Positions 38,699-47,781 of a DNA stretch of 64,000 bases are shown in pieces. The position numbers and the translations under genes were made by a program. How positions within the stretch are numbered: the first letter of the stretch is position 1; each line of letters begins with the position of its first letter. This stretch comes from Azospirillum sp. OGB3 (GTDB lineage: Bacteria > Pseudomonadota > Alphaproteobacteria > Azospirillales > Azospirillaceae). The stretch lies in NCBI RefSeq assembly GCF_014192915.1, contig NZ_JACHYN010000009.1, positions 62,001 to 126,000 on the forward strand. Direction: 5' to 3'. The notes below the pieces were generated by a model. It did no database searches, had not been told where the DNA came from, and worked only from the letters and a program-made list of their open reading frames with translations.

Positions 38699-39145
38699 TC
38701 ATACCCGATTGGGGCGGCACAGGGAAAGGGGAGGGCCTGCGGACGGGGATTCCGCGGCAGCGGTTTCCTCTTTGCCGAGGCCCAGCGCGTTGCGGGTGGC
38801 CTCCAGCCGGTCGGCGGAACGCGCCATGGCGTTCGCGCTCTTGCGCAGGCGGTGCAGGCTGCGAACCATGCTGTTCACCGCGGCACCGCGGAGCTGGGCG
38901 GCCCGGGCGGCGGGGGCGTCCTTGTCGTCGGGCACGGCGTGCAGGGGGGACGGCTTCGTCACCAGCAGGGTGGAGACCTCCAGCCGCATGGCGTTGTCGC
39001 GGACCGCATGGACGCGGTGAACCAGTTCGGCCAGGGATATGTCGCGGCACAGGCCGCGGCACCACAAGGCGCCGGTCTCCGACCTCATGCAGAATCCGCA
39101 GCCCGTTTCCTGGCTCCACAAGCGTTTCGCGGTGTGTACCGGCAT
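38699..39145 (-). CDS. Hypothetical protein with an N-terminal cysteine group
   Basis: A 148-aa protein from the ATG at 39145 (preceded by GAGGTGGGGAGC; the open frame runs to 39298). Four cysteines lie near the N-terminus (CGFC, then WCRGLC), consistent with a small metal or disulfide site. The middle is helical (VHRVHAVRDNAMRLEVSTLL, SMVRSLHRLRKSANAMARSA), and the tail is disordered. No signal peptide is seen. I do not recognise the family. Confidence 0.5.
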   Translation of the reverse strand: MPVHTAKRLWSQETGCGFCMRSETGALWCRGLCRDISLAELVHRVHAVRDNAMRLEVSTLLVTKPSPLHAVPDDKDAPAARAAQLRGAAVNSMVRSLHRLRKSANAMARSADRLEATRNALGLGKEETAAAESPSAGPPLSLCRPNRV

Positions 39146-39336
39146 GCTCCCCACCTCGTTGCCCCGGCTCCAGAAGAGCGCCGGAGGGGGCCGCGAGGCA
39201 AAACGTCTTTGGCGATACCGCTCTGTGGGGATGCCAGAGCGCCCCTTCTTCGAACGGAGACGCGCGAAGGGCTTGGAAGACGGGCCGTTCGGCAGCACCC
39301 TTACGGACGACAGCCCAAGCGACAGGAGCGCGCACC

Positions 39337-39645
39337 GTGACCAGCGAAGCCCCCGACCGGCCCACCCTTCAGATCGAATATTGCCGCCAGTGCCGCTGGA
39401 TGCTGCGCGCCGCCTGGATGGCGCAGGAGCTTCTGACCACCTTCGAGGAGGAACTGGGCGGCGTCACCCTGATGCCCGGCACCGGGGGCATCTTCGAGGT
39501 GCGGCACGGCACTGCGGTGGTCTGGTCGCGCAAGGCCGAGGGCCGCTTCCCCGACATCACCGAACTGAAGCAGCGGGTGCGCGATCACATCGCCCCGGAC
39601 AAGCCCCTGGGCCACGCCGACCGCAAGCGGCCGGCGGAGCCGTGA
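39337..39645 (+). CDS. SelT/SelW/SelH (Rdx) family protein
   Basis: A 102-aa thioredoxin-like redox protein. The N-terminal CxxC is in EYCRQCRW (about residues 15-19), and the family stretch GVTLMPGTGGIFEV follows. It uses cysteine in place of the selenocysteine found in some relatives. The start codon is GTG at 39337 with AGGAG 8 bp upstream. It is convergent with the carboxypeptidase gene. The cellular partner is unknown. Confidence 0.87.
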   Translation: MTSEAPDRPTLQIEYCRQCRWMLRAAWMAQELLTTFEEELGGVTLMPGTGGIFEVRHGTAVVWSRKAEGRFPDITELKQRVRDHIAPDKPLGHADRKRPAEP

Positions 39646-39654
39646 GGGGCGCGC

Positions 39655-40788
39655 TTAACGGACGGCCTTCACGTCGGTGACGGCCACCGTCTGCTTGGGC
39701 GGCGCGGCGCCGAAGCCCTGCTCCAGCAACTCGGCGACCTCGCGGTCGCGGGACGCGGCGGTGGTGCCGCCCAGCACGACGGCGACCAGACGCTGGCCGT
39801 TGCGGCTGGCGCTGCCGGCGAGGTTGAAGCCGCTGAGGTTGATGAAGCCCGTCTTGATGCCGTCGTAGCCCTCGACCCGGCCGAGCAGCCGGTTGTGGCC
39901 GGGCACCACCGTGCCGTTCCAGTCGAAGCGCGTGCGCGAGAAATAGGCGTATTCCCGCGCCGGGCGGGCCACGATGGCGCGCGACAGGCGGGCCATGTCG
40001 CGGGCGGTGGTGCGCTGCTCCTTGTGCGGCAGGCCGGAGGCGTTGCGGAAGGTGGTGCTGGCCATGCCCAGCGCCTGCGCCTTGGCCGTCATCATCTCGG
40101 CGAACTGCTCCTCGCTGCCGCCCAGCGCCTCCGCCAGCACGACGGCGACGTCGTTGGCCGACTTCACGGTCAGGGCGAGGATCGCGTCCTCCACCCGGAT
40201 GGTCGAACCGACGGCGAGGTTCAGGCGCGACGGCTTCTGGTTGGTGGCGTGGCGCGACACCGGCAGTTCCTGGTCCAGCCGCAGCGTGCCGCGCTCCAGC
40301 GCCTCGAAGGTCAGGAGCAGGGTCATCATCTTGGTCAGCGACGCCGGGTAGGTCAGCGTATCGGCGTTCTCCGAATCGAGGACCCGACCCGACTGCGCGT
40401 CCATCAGCACATAGGCGTGGACCGGACGGAAGACGGCGGCACCCGCCACGGTGCCGGCGGCGGCCCCGGCGGCGACCCGGCCCGCGCGGCGCGCCTTGCC
40501 GGTGCGATGGACGGCGGCCTTGCGAACGGTGGCCTTGTGGGTGGCCGATTTGTGGACGGCGGCCTTGTGCACGGTCCGGACGGCGGCGGGCTTCGCTGCC
40601 GTCTTGGACGCAGCGGCCTTCTGGGGCGCGGCCTTGGCGGCCGATTTGGCGGTGGGCTTGGGCGCCTGCTTGTGCACCGTCTCCTGGGCCGCCTTGGCGA
40701 GGGCATCCGCAGGGTTGACGGCGACAGGCGTGGCGACGGCCAGGGACAGAAGCAGCGGCAGGACGAAACCGTACGGCGAACGCGGCAT
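39655..40788 (-). CDS. D-alanyl-D-alanine carboxypeptidase (penicillin-binding protein)
   Basis: Removes the terminal D-Ala from peptidoglycan pentapeptides. It has 377 aa. The signal peptide is about residues 1-29. A striking Lys/Ala/His/Thr-rich linker covers residues about 35-105 (VHKAAVHKSATHKATVRKAA), unlike usual family members. The serine peptidase domain has Ser150 and Lys153 (PASLTK), Ser210-Ala211-Asn212 and Lys312-Thr313-Gly314. A C-terminal PBP5-type domain is lacking or very short. It is convergent with the Rdx gene (9 bp). Confidence 0.93.
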   Translation of the reverse strand: MPRSPYGFVLPLLLSLAVATPVAVNPADALAKAAQETVHKQAPKPTAKSAAKAAPQKAAASKTAAKPAAVRTVHKAAVHKSATHKATVRKAAVHRTGKARRAGRVAAGAAAGTVAGAAVFRPVHAYVLMDAQSGRVLDSENADTLTYPASLTKMMTLLLTFEALERGTLRLDQELPVSRHATNQKPSRLNLAVGSTIRVEDAILALTVKSANDVAVVLAEALGGSEEQFAEMMTAKAQALGMASTTFRNASGLPHKEQRTTARDMARLSRAIVARPAREYAYFSRTRFDWNGTVVPGHNRLLGRVEGYDGIKTGFINLSGFNLAGSASRNGQRLVAVVLGGTTAASRDREVAELLEQGFGAAPPKQTVAVTDVKAVR

Positions 40789-41154
40789 GATGGCGACCGG
40801 ATGGAGAGATGGTCGCCTCCTGTACCCTGAAAGCGGTTAACAAAAAATGTGTCGAATCTCTGGCGCCTTGTGTGATTTTGCGGTTCCGGCGTGAGCGTCG
40901 CCGTTTACCAAATCGGCTGATACCAATCGATCATCCACGGCTCCGCCATTGCCTGTGTCGCAGCGGCAACTCTGCTGTGCACATTGTGGCACAGAAGCAT
41001 CATCCGGCGCGATGTCACTTGTGCCGCGCCGCCGCGGGCGTCAGATGTCTTATGCCGAAAGGGCGCTGGTTCCCGCGTGTCGTCCGTGCGACCTCACGTA
41101 TGGACAGAGCCTTTCGTTAGCCGTCTGTTCATCGCCGCGTGGGATGCTTCGATT
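40789..41154. other. Intergenic region between divergent cell-wall enzyme genes
   Basis: About 365 bp. It holds the promoters of the carboxypeptidase (minus) and L,D-transpeptidase (plus) genes. I see no clear -35/-10 pair, inverted repeat or RNA. The part at 40840-40990 is less GC-rich. Confidence 0.55.
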
Positions 41155-42759
41155 ATGCTGACGACCATTCGCACCTGCGCCCGGCCCGCCCTCGGAGCGA
41201 GGGTGGCCGCGTGCCTCCTCGCCGGGCTGCTCGCCCTGCCCGCGCAGGCCGCGCCGTCCACCGCTTCGGGCACCTCCACGGGCCGGGATGTCGTGGGAAC
41301 CTGGATCGCGCGGATCGACCAGCGCGCCGCCGAACTGGAGGCCATGCCCCGCGTGCAGCAAACGCGCGTCGGTTACGGCTCCGTCCTGAAAAAGGGCGAC
41401 GGCGGCATGGTCGACGTGGTGGCCCCCGGCCCCGTCCGTCCGTCCGACGTGCCGGAGGGCACCGCCCCCGCCGCCGGGACCGCGCCGACGGTCGTCGTGA
41501 CCCCGCCCGCCGAGCCGATCCCGCAGGCCGATCCGTCGGCGACGCCCGGCAATGTCCTCAGCGGAACGGCGACGCCCGGCACGGTGGTGGAGGTGCTGCC
41601 CCCGCCCCCGGCCCTGACCATCCAGGTGCGGGCGCGCACCGCCGACCGCATCGGCCGCCTGTCCACCCGGCTGATCGAGCTGGGCTTCCTGAACCAGGAA
41701 CAGTGGACGGAGACCTTCGACGACACCCTCGAAGTGGCGGTCCGCGCCTTCCAGCTGTCCGAAGGGCTGATGCAGGACGGCAAGGTCGGCGAGGTCACGC
41801 GCCAGGCGCTCGACCGCACGCCGAAGGAGGCCGCCAAGCTGATGCGCGGCGCCACCGCGTCGATGCGCGCCTTCCAGGCGTCGGTTCCGGACACGGTGAT
41901 CCTGGTCAACCTGCCCAGCCAGACCGTGACCTACATCGAACGCGGCAAGCTGAACTTCACCATGCGCGCCGTGGTCGGACGCCCGTCGCGCCAGACCCCG
42001 CTGCTCCAGGACCGCGTCACCAGCGTGACGATCAACCCCACCTGGACCGTGCCGCCGACCGTTCTGGTCGAGGACAAGCTGCCGGTCCTGCGCAAGAAGG
42101 GCAACACCGGCATCAAGGACGCCGTCGTCTATCTGGACGGGGTCGAGGTGGTGCCGGAAAGCATCAACTGGTGGCAGGTCACGCCGGAGCGCATCCGCAT
42201 CGTCCAGAAGCCCGGCGACGACAACGCCCTCGGCCGCTTCCGGTTCAACCTGACCAACGGCGACGGCATCTTCCTGCACGGCACCAACGACCCGCGGCTG
42301 TTCGAGCGCGACCTGCGCGCCGCCAGTTCCGGCTGCGTGCGGCTGGCCGACGCGCGGATGGTCGCGGAGACGCTGCTGCGCCCCGCCAAGCTCGACTCCG
42401 CGGCGATCGAGCGTCAGCTCGACAGCGGCAAGACCAAGACGGTCTCCCTGCCCAACGCCGTCCCGGTCCGCTTCGTCTACTGGACCTCCACGGTGGAGAC
42501 GGACGGCACCGTGCGGGTGCATCCGGGCATCTACGACGACGTGCCGACCAGCCCCTCCGCGCCGTCGTCGGCGACCCAGGCCCCGGCCGCCGTGGGGACC
42601 GTCTCGGCTCCGCGGCGGGTCGAGCAGAAGCCCGTCCGCCCGACCCCGGCCGCCGCCCCGCAGCCGGCTCCGGCGCCCGCCCAGTCCTCCTCCACGGCCA
42701 CCCCGGCCCGCGCCGCCGACACGCGCAGCGGTGCCGAGGCCGTCCGCACGGCGATGTGA
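41155..42759 (+). CDS. L,D-transpeptidase (YcbB/LdtD-like)
   Basis: A 534-aa periplasmic enzyme that forms 3-3 crosslinks in peptidoglycan. The signal peptide is about residues 1-32 (ending PAQAA). A proline-rich linker, a peptidoglycan-binding segment (about residues 160-215, IELGFLNQEQWTETFDD and AVRAFQLSEGLMQDGKVG), and a YkuD catalytic domain with His375 (LHGTN) and Cys394 (SSGCVRL) follow. The C-terminus is a disordered Pro/Ala tail of about 75 residues. The ATG at 41155 is chosen because it begins the signal peptide; the frame is open to 40984. A strong terminator follows. Confidence 0.94.
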   Translation: MLTTIRTCARPALGARVAACLLAGLLALPAQAAPSTASGTSTGRDVVGTWIARIDQRAAELEAMPRVQQTRVGYGSVLKKGDGGMVDVVAPGPVRPSDVPEGTAPAAGTAPTVVVTPPAEPIPQADPSATPGNVLSGTATPGTVVEVLPPPPALTIQVRARTADRIGRLSTRLIELGFLNQEQWTETFDDTLEVAVRAFQLSEGLMQDGKVGEVTRQALDRTPKEAAKLMRGATASMRAFQASVPDTVILVNLPSQTVTYIERGKLNFTMRAVVGRPSRQTPLLQDRVTSVTINPTWTVPPTVLVEDKLPVLRKKGNTGIKDAVVYLDGVEVVPESINWWQVTPERIRIVQKPGDDNALGRFRFNLTNGDGIFLHGTNDPRLFERDLRAASSGCVRLADARMVAETLLRPAKLDSAAIERQLDSGKTKTVSLPNAVPVRFVYWTSTVETDGTVRVHPGIYDDVPTSPSAPSSATQAPAAVGTVSAPRRVEQKPVRPTPAAAPQPAPAPAQSSSTATPARAADTRSGAEAVRTAM

Positions 42760-42795
42760 CGCCACCGCGCCGGGTTTCAGACTTAGCCGAACGTG

Positions 42796-42826
42796 AAAAA
42801 GGCGCCGTCTCGACGGCGCCTTTTTT
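42796..42826 (+). terminator. Rho-independent terminator of the L,D-transpeptidase gene
   Basis: A 14-bp perfect stem, AAAAAGGCGCCGTC/GACGGCGCCTTTTT, with a very short TC loop and a TTTTTT run, 36 bp after the stop. Confidence 0.93.
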
Positions 42827-42882
42827 CGTACCCATCTTTCCTTGTGGCGGCGCCCCATCCCGCGCCGCGGCGGAGGTGTGCG

Positions 42883-43248
42883 ATGATCCCCTTCCCGGCT
42901 TCGGCGCGGCTGTGCGCGCTGCTCCTGCCCGTCCTTCTGATGACTCCGGCTCCGGCGTTCGCCGGTGGCTGGCATGGAGGGAATTTCTTCGGCTTCAGCA
43001 TTTCGCTGCCGCTGGCCTTCGGCTTTCCGCCCCCCGTCTATGTTCCACCGCCGCCCGTGGTCTATGTGCCGGTTCCCCAGCCCGTTCCGGCGGCGCCGCT
43101 GGCCACCCGGACCTCCCCCACCTATCTCGGCCCCGGCGGTCGCTATTGCCGCGATTTCCAGATGCCGGGAGTCGTCGGCGGACGCCCCGCGACGCTTGTC
43201 GGGACCGCCTGTCTGGACCCGGATGGCCAGTGGCGGGTGATCGGTTGA
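42883..43248 (+). CDS. Small exported protein with a 17-kDa-antigen-like C-terminus
   Basis: A 121-aa protein. The signal peptide is about residues 1-27 (ending AFAGG). A Gly-rich stretch and a proline/valine tract (PPPVYVPPPPVVYVPVP) follow. The last 45 residues (GRYCRDFQMPGVVGGRPATLVGTACLDPDGQWRV, given here in parts: YCRDFQ, GRPATLVGTAC, DGQWRVI) match the end of small surface-antigen proteins in which two cysteines, here RYCRDF and GTACLD, pair. GGAGGTGTGCG precedes the ATG. The function is unknown. Confidence 0.8.
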   Translation: MIPFPASARLCALLLPVLLMTPAPAFAGGWHGGNFFGFSISLPLAFGFPPPVYVPPPPVVYVPVPQPVPAAPLATRTSPTYLGPGGRYCRDFQMPGVVGGRPATLVGTACLDPDGQWRVIG

Positions 43249-43288
43249 GGACAGGAGCGGAGGGCAGGCATCTCTATCCGCAATATCG

Positions 43289-43394
43289 GGATATCCCCAG
43301 AAGCTGTGGGTAACTCTGTGAGCGAATCCGGGAGCAACCTGTGAGCATGGCCGTGAATCAGCGGTCCCGAACAAAATGCCTAAATTTCAGGCAC
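43289..43394 (+). repeat. Dispersed intergenic element, copy B
   Basis: Partner of 5318-5423. The first 40 bp differ at only five positions. TGTGGGTAA at 43305-43313 is one base off the DnaA box. The TGCCT/AGGCA hairpin end is at 43377-43393, in the same place as in copy A. A consensus-type box (TTATGCACA on the minus strand) follows at 43503-43511. The whole gap 43249-43578 has no gene and is AT-richer than its surroundings near 43440-43480. Confidence 0.75.
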
Positions 43395-43502
43395 AACTGA
43401 TGAAGCGGAAACGCCCGGCTTTTGTGGGTTTTACCGGTTCCAGGCAAGTCGGCAAAAACAAAAAAGCAACATTTGCAGAGTCAAGGACGCCGTTCAGGCG
43501 AA

Positions 43503-43511
43503 TGTGCATAA
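43503..43511 (-). promoter_or_regulatory. DnaA-box-like site (TTATGCACA on the minus strand)
   Basis: Matches TTATNCACA, downstream of repeat copy B. A weak counterpart (TGTGAACAA, 5534-5542) is downstream of copy A. The biological role is unknown. Confidence 0.45.
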
Positions 43512-43578
43512 CTCGGGCTAACCCGGACCATTGGCCCTACCCACCGTTACGACTTGATCATGGAGGAACCGCCGGGGC

Positions 43579-44061
43579 TCACACGCACAGGCGGGCCAGA
43601 AGATCGGCCAGCCGGTGCCGTTCGTCCGCGGACAGACGCCCGGTCAGTTCGGCCTCCGCCTGCGCGATGGCCGGCCCCGCCGCCTCGACCACCCGTCGCC
43701 CGCTGTCGGCCAGCCGGACGAGGTTGCGGCGGCGGTCGAGGCTGTCGGGGCTGCGCAGGAGATAGCCGCGGTCGATCAGCCGCACCACCACCCCCTGCAT
43801 GGTGGCGGGGTCCATCGCGATGCTGCGCCCCAGATCGATCTGCGACATCGGCCCGTGCTGGTGCAGCGCCGCCAGCGCCGCCCATTGCGGCGCTGTCAGG
43901 TTGAACCCGGTCAGCGCCTCGCTCAGCATGGCGGTGGCGCGCTGGTGAACCCGCCGAATGCGGCTGTGAATGGACTCGGCGGGGACGGTGCAGAGGGCGA
44001 CGTCGCAACCCTCCTTGCTACCGCCATCATCGTTGTCGGCCATTTCGGTCGGGAAAACCAT
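43579..44061 (-). CDS. MarR-family transcriptional regulator
   Basis: A 160-aa winged-helix regulator. The core is GFNLTAPQWAALAALHQHGPMSQIDLGRSI, shown in parts as APQWAALAAL and SQIDLGRSIAM (about residues 55-85), with the wing DRRRNLVRL. The start ATG at 44061 is uncertain; MADND at 44043 is possible. It is preceded by a long palindrome at 44071-44100, which is a likely own operator. No efflux or catabolic target is adjacent; the ligand is unknown. Confidence 0.9.
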   Translation of the reverse strand: MVFPTEMADNDDGGSKEGCDVALCTVPAESIHSRIRRVHQRATAMLSEALTGFNLTAPQWAALAALHQHGPMSQIDLGRSIAMDPATMQGVVVRLIDRGYLLRSPDSLDRRRNLVRLADSGRRVVEAAGPAIAQAEAELTGRLSADERHRLADLLARLCV

Positions 44062-44070
44062 GAACGCGAC

Positions 44071-44100
44071 GGCCTCGTGTCAATGAACGACACGTTGGCC
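44071..44100. promoter_or_regulatory. Putative MarR operator palindrome
   Basis: GGCC-T-CGTGTC-N7-GACACG-TT-GGCC: two perfect half-sites CGTGTC (44076-44081) and GACACG (44089-44094), flanked by GGCC on both sides. It lies 10 bp upstream of the marR-type start codon. Confidence 0.6.
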
Positions 44101-44178
44101 TTTAACACCGATCTGTGTCGGTTGTGTTTCAGGAGCGGCTTACGACATTACCGATCTGAAATACGATAAAAGTCGAGT

Positions 44179-44367
44179 TCACTCCGCCGCCTGACGGATC
44201 GGTGACGCGGCTGCGTCGCGGGTCTCCTGCCGCTCCAGATCAATGAGCTCCACCATCCGGCGCTCCACGGCGACCAGATATTCACGGGTTTCCAACCCAC
44301 GGCATTCCCGGCTGTGTCGGCGCAGCAAAGTGATGGCCTGATAGGAGGGCCTGAGGTTCCACGGCAT
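44179..44367 (-). CDS. Small hypothetical protein
   Basis: A 62-aa basic/acidic helical protein beginning MPWNLRPSYQAITLLRR, with one cysteine. It fits the codon bias of the region but has no clear ribosome site and no recognised family. It is on the same strand as the MarR gene, 117 bp before its start, so the MarR palindrome lies between them. Confidence 0.45.
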   Translation of the reverse strand: MPWNLRPSYQAITLLRRHSRECRGLETREYLVAVERRMVELIDLERQETRDAAASPIRQAAE

Positions 44368-44840
44368 GATCGGCTCACGCGGACAGACGGTGGCGGGGGC
44401 TCCAATTACAATTGAGAAATATTACGGGAATGCGAGCGGCGCCATGAAAATTTATCGTTGCGCACGGCTGCCTGGATTGCTCGGGACGGTTACGTCCACC
44501 GCCGCCACAACGCATGCTGCGCACGCTTGATCGCCGGAGCGGATGGCTTTGGGAGAAGCGGTTCGCATGGACACGACCGCCACGTTGACGGTGGACACCT
44601 GTGATCCAACCGCCCTGCGCCTCGTCATCGCCCCCTGCGCTGCGCCTTGGCCGTCCTCCGTCTCGGACGCCGCTGAGGAAGGGGACCGCCGCCGAAGCAA
44701 AATGGAGTTATCCAGTCCGTTAATCGTTGCATCTCCGCCCCCGTGTGGCATGAACGCGCTGTGGAGTTTGAAGAACATCCACCAACGACGGCCCTGTTTC
44801 GGCTGCCACCCATGACCGTTTGGGCCATCCGGGTGCGAGG
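44368..44840. other. Intergenic region upstream of the hybrid histidine kinase gene
   Basis: About 470 bp. CAATTACAATTG at 44403-44414 is a 5-bp inverted repeat with a 2-nt spacer in an AT-rich patch, perhaps part of a promoter. I see no gene that I would support and no terminator. Confidence 0.5.
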
Positions 44841-47780
44841 ATGGCCGGTCTCCTTCATCAGATCTCCTTGGCAATGCCCCATTATCTGCGTCTGTTTCTT
44901 TTGATCGTGGTCGCCGTGGTGCCGCTTGCGGCGCTCCAGTTCATGACGCAGCACAGCCTGCGGCAGGATCGGGAGAACGAGGTGCGCAATGATACCCTGC
45001 GCCTTCTTGACCTGCTGGACGCCGAACAGTTGCGAATCGCCGCGGAGGCGCGGCAAGTGCTGGCCACGATCGTCGAATCGGGCGTGCCGCTGGCGGGGCC
45101 GCCGTCCTGCCAGCAGACCATGGACCGGCTGCGTGCCCGCTATCCCGCCTATCTGTCGGTCGAGGTGGCCGACCGGCAGGGTCGCGTGTGGTGCGCGACC
45201 GACCCGGTCTCGCTGGGCGTGGATCTCGGCGGCATCCGCACTTTCCAGAGCGCGCTGGCCACCGGCGCCCTGACGGTGGGCGAGTACGGGCTGCGCTATC
45301 CCAACCAGCGCCCCATCCTGCCCTTCCGGCTGGCCTATCCGGCGTCGGACGGCGTGCCGGGCAGTCCCGCGGGCGGCGTGGTGACGGTTCTTCTCGACGC
45401 CCGCTGGCTGGAGGAGAATCTGGGCAGCCGCCCCTTGCCACCGGGCATGGAAATGGTGATCGCCGACCGCCAGGGCCATGCGGTGGCGCGCCTGCCGGAG
45501 GCCCCCGAGGCCATCGGGCAGCCCCTGCCCACGGCCATGCTTCAGGCCATGCGGGCGGCGCGTGGGACACGGTCGGCGGCCGCCTTCGAGAGCGGAGGAA
45601 CGGAACGGATGGTGGTCTCCGCCCCCCTGGAGACCGGCACCGGCGAATCGATGATCGCCATCGGGATCGACCGGGACGCCGCGATGCGTCCGGTCCGGGA
45701 CGCCATGCTCCTTTCGCTGGCGCTGTTCGGCGGGGTGCTTCTGCTCACCTGCCTGGGCGCCGCCTGGGGCATGCGGCAATTCCTGCGCGTCCGGGAACGG
45801 ATGCTGGAAACGGTGGTCGAGAAGGCCTCGGTCCTGGAGAGCACGACGGACGCCGTGGCCGAACTCGACCGGTCCTGGCGGGTGGTCTTCGTCAACGAAC
45901 GGGCGCGGACCCTGCTCCCCGACTCCGGAGACGCCGTCGGCCGGAACGGGCGTCAGGCATTCGCGGAACTGATGTCCGGCGACTCCGGACGCACCCTGCA
46001 ACAGGCCATGGAAAACCGTGAGCCGGTGGAGTTCGAGACGCAGGGGCCGCGCAGCGGCATCTGGTTCGCCGTCCGCGCCTTCCCGTCGCGCAAGGGTCTG
46101 GCTCTCTACTTCCGGGACGCCACCGAGCGCCGGCACCTGGAGGACGAGCGCACGCTCCTGACCCGGCAGCTTGAGGCGGAGCGCGGCCTGCTGACGGCCA
46201 TTCTCGACCATCTGCCCTCGGGGCTGCTGGTGGCGGAAGCGCCGAGCGGGCGGATCGTCAAGGTCAACGACACCGCGCTCCATCTGCTCGGCGGCCCACC
46301 GCCGCCCGTCACCGGCTGCGGCTGCGACGGCACGCGGTCCTGCAGCGGCGGCGCCTGCTTCGGCGAAGGACGCTGCCCGCTGTCCCGCGCGCTGCGGAAC
46401 GGCGAGACGGTGGAGCAGGAGGACCTGCCCTACACCCGGCCCGACGGAACCGCCATGACCCTGTCGGTCAGCGCCACGCCGGTCCGCGGCGCTGATGGGC
46501 GGGTGATCTTGGCGATCTGCACCCTGCGCGACGTCGGGGAACGCAAGGCGATGGAACAGGCGCTCCAGCGCGCCAAGGACGAGGCCGACGAGGCCAACCG
46601 CGCCAAATCGAAGTTCCTCGCCGCCGCCAGCCACGACCTGCGCCAGCCGATGCAGTCCATGTTCCTGTTCACCGGCATCCTGCACCGCTTCATCAGCGAC
46701 GAGCAGGGACAGCGCAGCCTGGAGATGCTGGAGCGCGGCCTGGACACGCTGAAAGGACTGCTGGACAGCCTGCTGGACGTGTCGCGGCTGGACGCCGGAG
46801 CGGTCGATCCGCGCGTGGAGCCCTTCGCCCTGAACAGCCTGCTGGACGAGATCGCCGCCTCCTACGCGCCGATCCTGGAAAGCAAGAAGCTGGCCTTCCG
46901 CATCGTCCAGGACCATGCGACGACGGTGCTCAGCGACCGTGTCCTGCTGGGCCGCATGATGCGCAATCTGCTGGAGAACGCGGTCAAGTACACGGAGCGC
47001 GGCGCGGTGCAGATCGCCGTCCGCCCGCTGGACGGCAAGACGCAGGACGGCAAGACGCGGGGCGGTCGGGTGCGGATCGAGGTCAGCGACACCGGGATCG
47101 GCATCCCGTCCGACCAGTTGACCCGGATCTTCGCCGAGTTCCATCAGATCAACAACCCGGAGCGCGACCGGGCGCGCGGGCTCGGGCTCGGGCTCGCCAT
47201 CGTGCAGCGGCTCTCGGCGATCCTCGACCATCCGGTGGAGGTGAAATCCCAGCCGGGCCGCGGGTCCGTCTTCGCCGTCACCGTCCCGTTGGCCGAGGTG
47301 GAAACGCCGACGGCTCCGCCGCCGATGGCCGCCTCCGTCTTCACCGGCGGCGGCGAGGCCCCGCACGTCCTGCTGGTGGACGACGACGCCATCGTCCTGC
47401 TGGGACTGCGCGACATGTTCCGCGAATGGGGATACGAAGTGCGGATCGCCGGCTCCACCGACGAGGCAGTGGCGAAGATCGAGGCGGACGGACGCATGCC
47501 CGACGTGATGCTGGTCGATTACCGCCTGCGCGAGGGGCGCGTCGGGACGGAGGCCGTGGTCCGCGTCCGTGCCATGGCCGGATGGGACGTGCCCGCGATG
47601 ATCCTGACCGGGGAAGCCGGCCCGGAATGCGAGACGGACGCCGCCGCGCATGGGCTGGAGGTGGTCCGCAAGCCGGTGACGCCGCGCCAACTCCGGCGCG
47701 TTCTGGACCGCGCCATGGCGAAGCGGGCGAAGGCGGCGGAGGCCATGACCGGCGCGCAGGGCGAGCGCCTCCCCCTGTAG
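44841..47780 (+). CDS. Hybrid sensor histidine kinase/response regulator
   Basis: A 979-aa membrane sensor. A first span (about residues 14-34) is followed by a periplasmic Cache-like sensor region (about 35-285) and a second span near residue 295. Two PAS-type regions (about 335-430 and 450-560) follow; the second contains an insert with five cysteines near residues 492-513. Then come a HisKA helix with phospho-acceptor His598 (SHDLRQPM), the HATPase domain (DTGIGIP, GLGLGLAI), and a receiver domain with Asp893 (LVDYRL). The start is uncertain (44841 or 44874). No cognate regulator gene is adjacent, so it is an orphan. The signal is unknown. Confidence 0.92.
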   Translation: MAGLLHQISLAMPHYLRLFLLIVVAVVPLAALQFMTQHSLRQDRENEVRNDTLRLLDLLDAEQLRIAAEARQVLATIVESGVPLAGPPSCQQTMDRLRARYPAYLSVEVADRQGRVWCATDPVSLGVDLGGIRTFQSALATGALTVGEYGLRYPNQRPILPFRLAYPASDGVPGSPAGGVVTVLLDARWLEENLGSRPLPPGMEMVIADRQGHAVARLPEAPEAIGQPLPTAMLQAMRAARGTRSAAAFESGGTERMVVSAPLETGTGESMIAIGIDRDAAMRPVRDAMLLSLALFGGVLLLTCLGAAWGMRQFLRVRERMLETVVEKASVLESTTDAVAELDRSWRVVFVNERARTLLPDSGDAVGRNGRQAFAELMSGDSGRTLQQAMENREPVEFETQGPRSGIWFAVRAFPSRKGLALYFRDATERRHLEDERTLLTRQLEAERGLLTAILDHLPSGLLVAEAPSGRIVKVNDTALHLLGGPPPPVTGCGCDGTRSCSGGACFGEGRCPLSRALRNGETVEQEDLPYTRPDGTAMTLSVSATPVRGADGRVILAICTLRDVGERKAMEQALQRAKDEADEANRAKSKFLAAASHDLRQPMQSMFLFTGILHRFISDEQGQRSLEMLERGLDTLKGLLDSLLDVSRLDAGAVDPRVEPFALNSLLDEIAASYAPILESKKLAFRIVQDHATTVLSDRVLLGRMMRNLLENAVKYTERGAVQIAVRPLDGKTQDGKTRGGRVRIEVSDTGIGIPSDQLTRIFAEFHQINNPERDRARGLGLGLAIVQRLSAILDHPVEVKSQPGRGSVFAVTVPLAEVETPTAPPPMAASVFTGGGEAPHVLLVDDDAIVLLGLRDMFREWGYEVRIAGSTDEAVAKIEADGRMPDVMLVDYRLREGRVGTEAVVRVRAMAGWDVPAMILTGEAGPECETDAAAHGLEVVRKPVTPRQLRRVLDRAMAKRAKAAEAMTGAQGERLPL

Positions 47781-47781
47781 A

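Noticed and set aside
39145-39298. N-terminal extension of the Cys-containing hypothetical protein to 39298
   Set aside because: The added residues lack a consistent bias, and a good ribosome site precedes the ATG at 39145.
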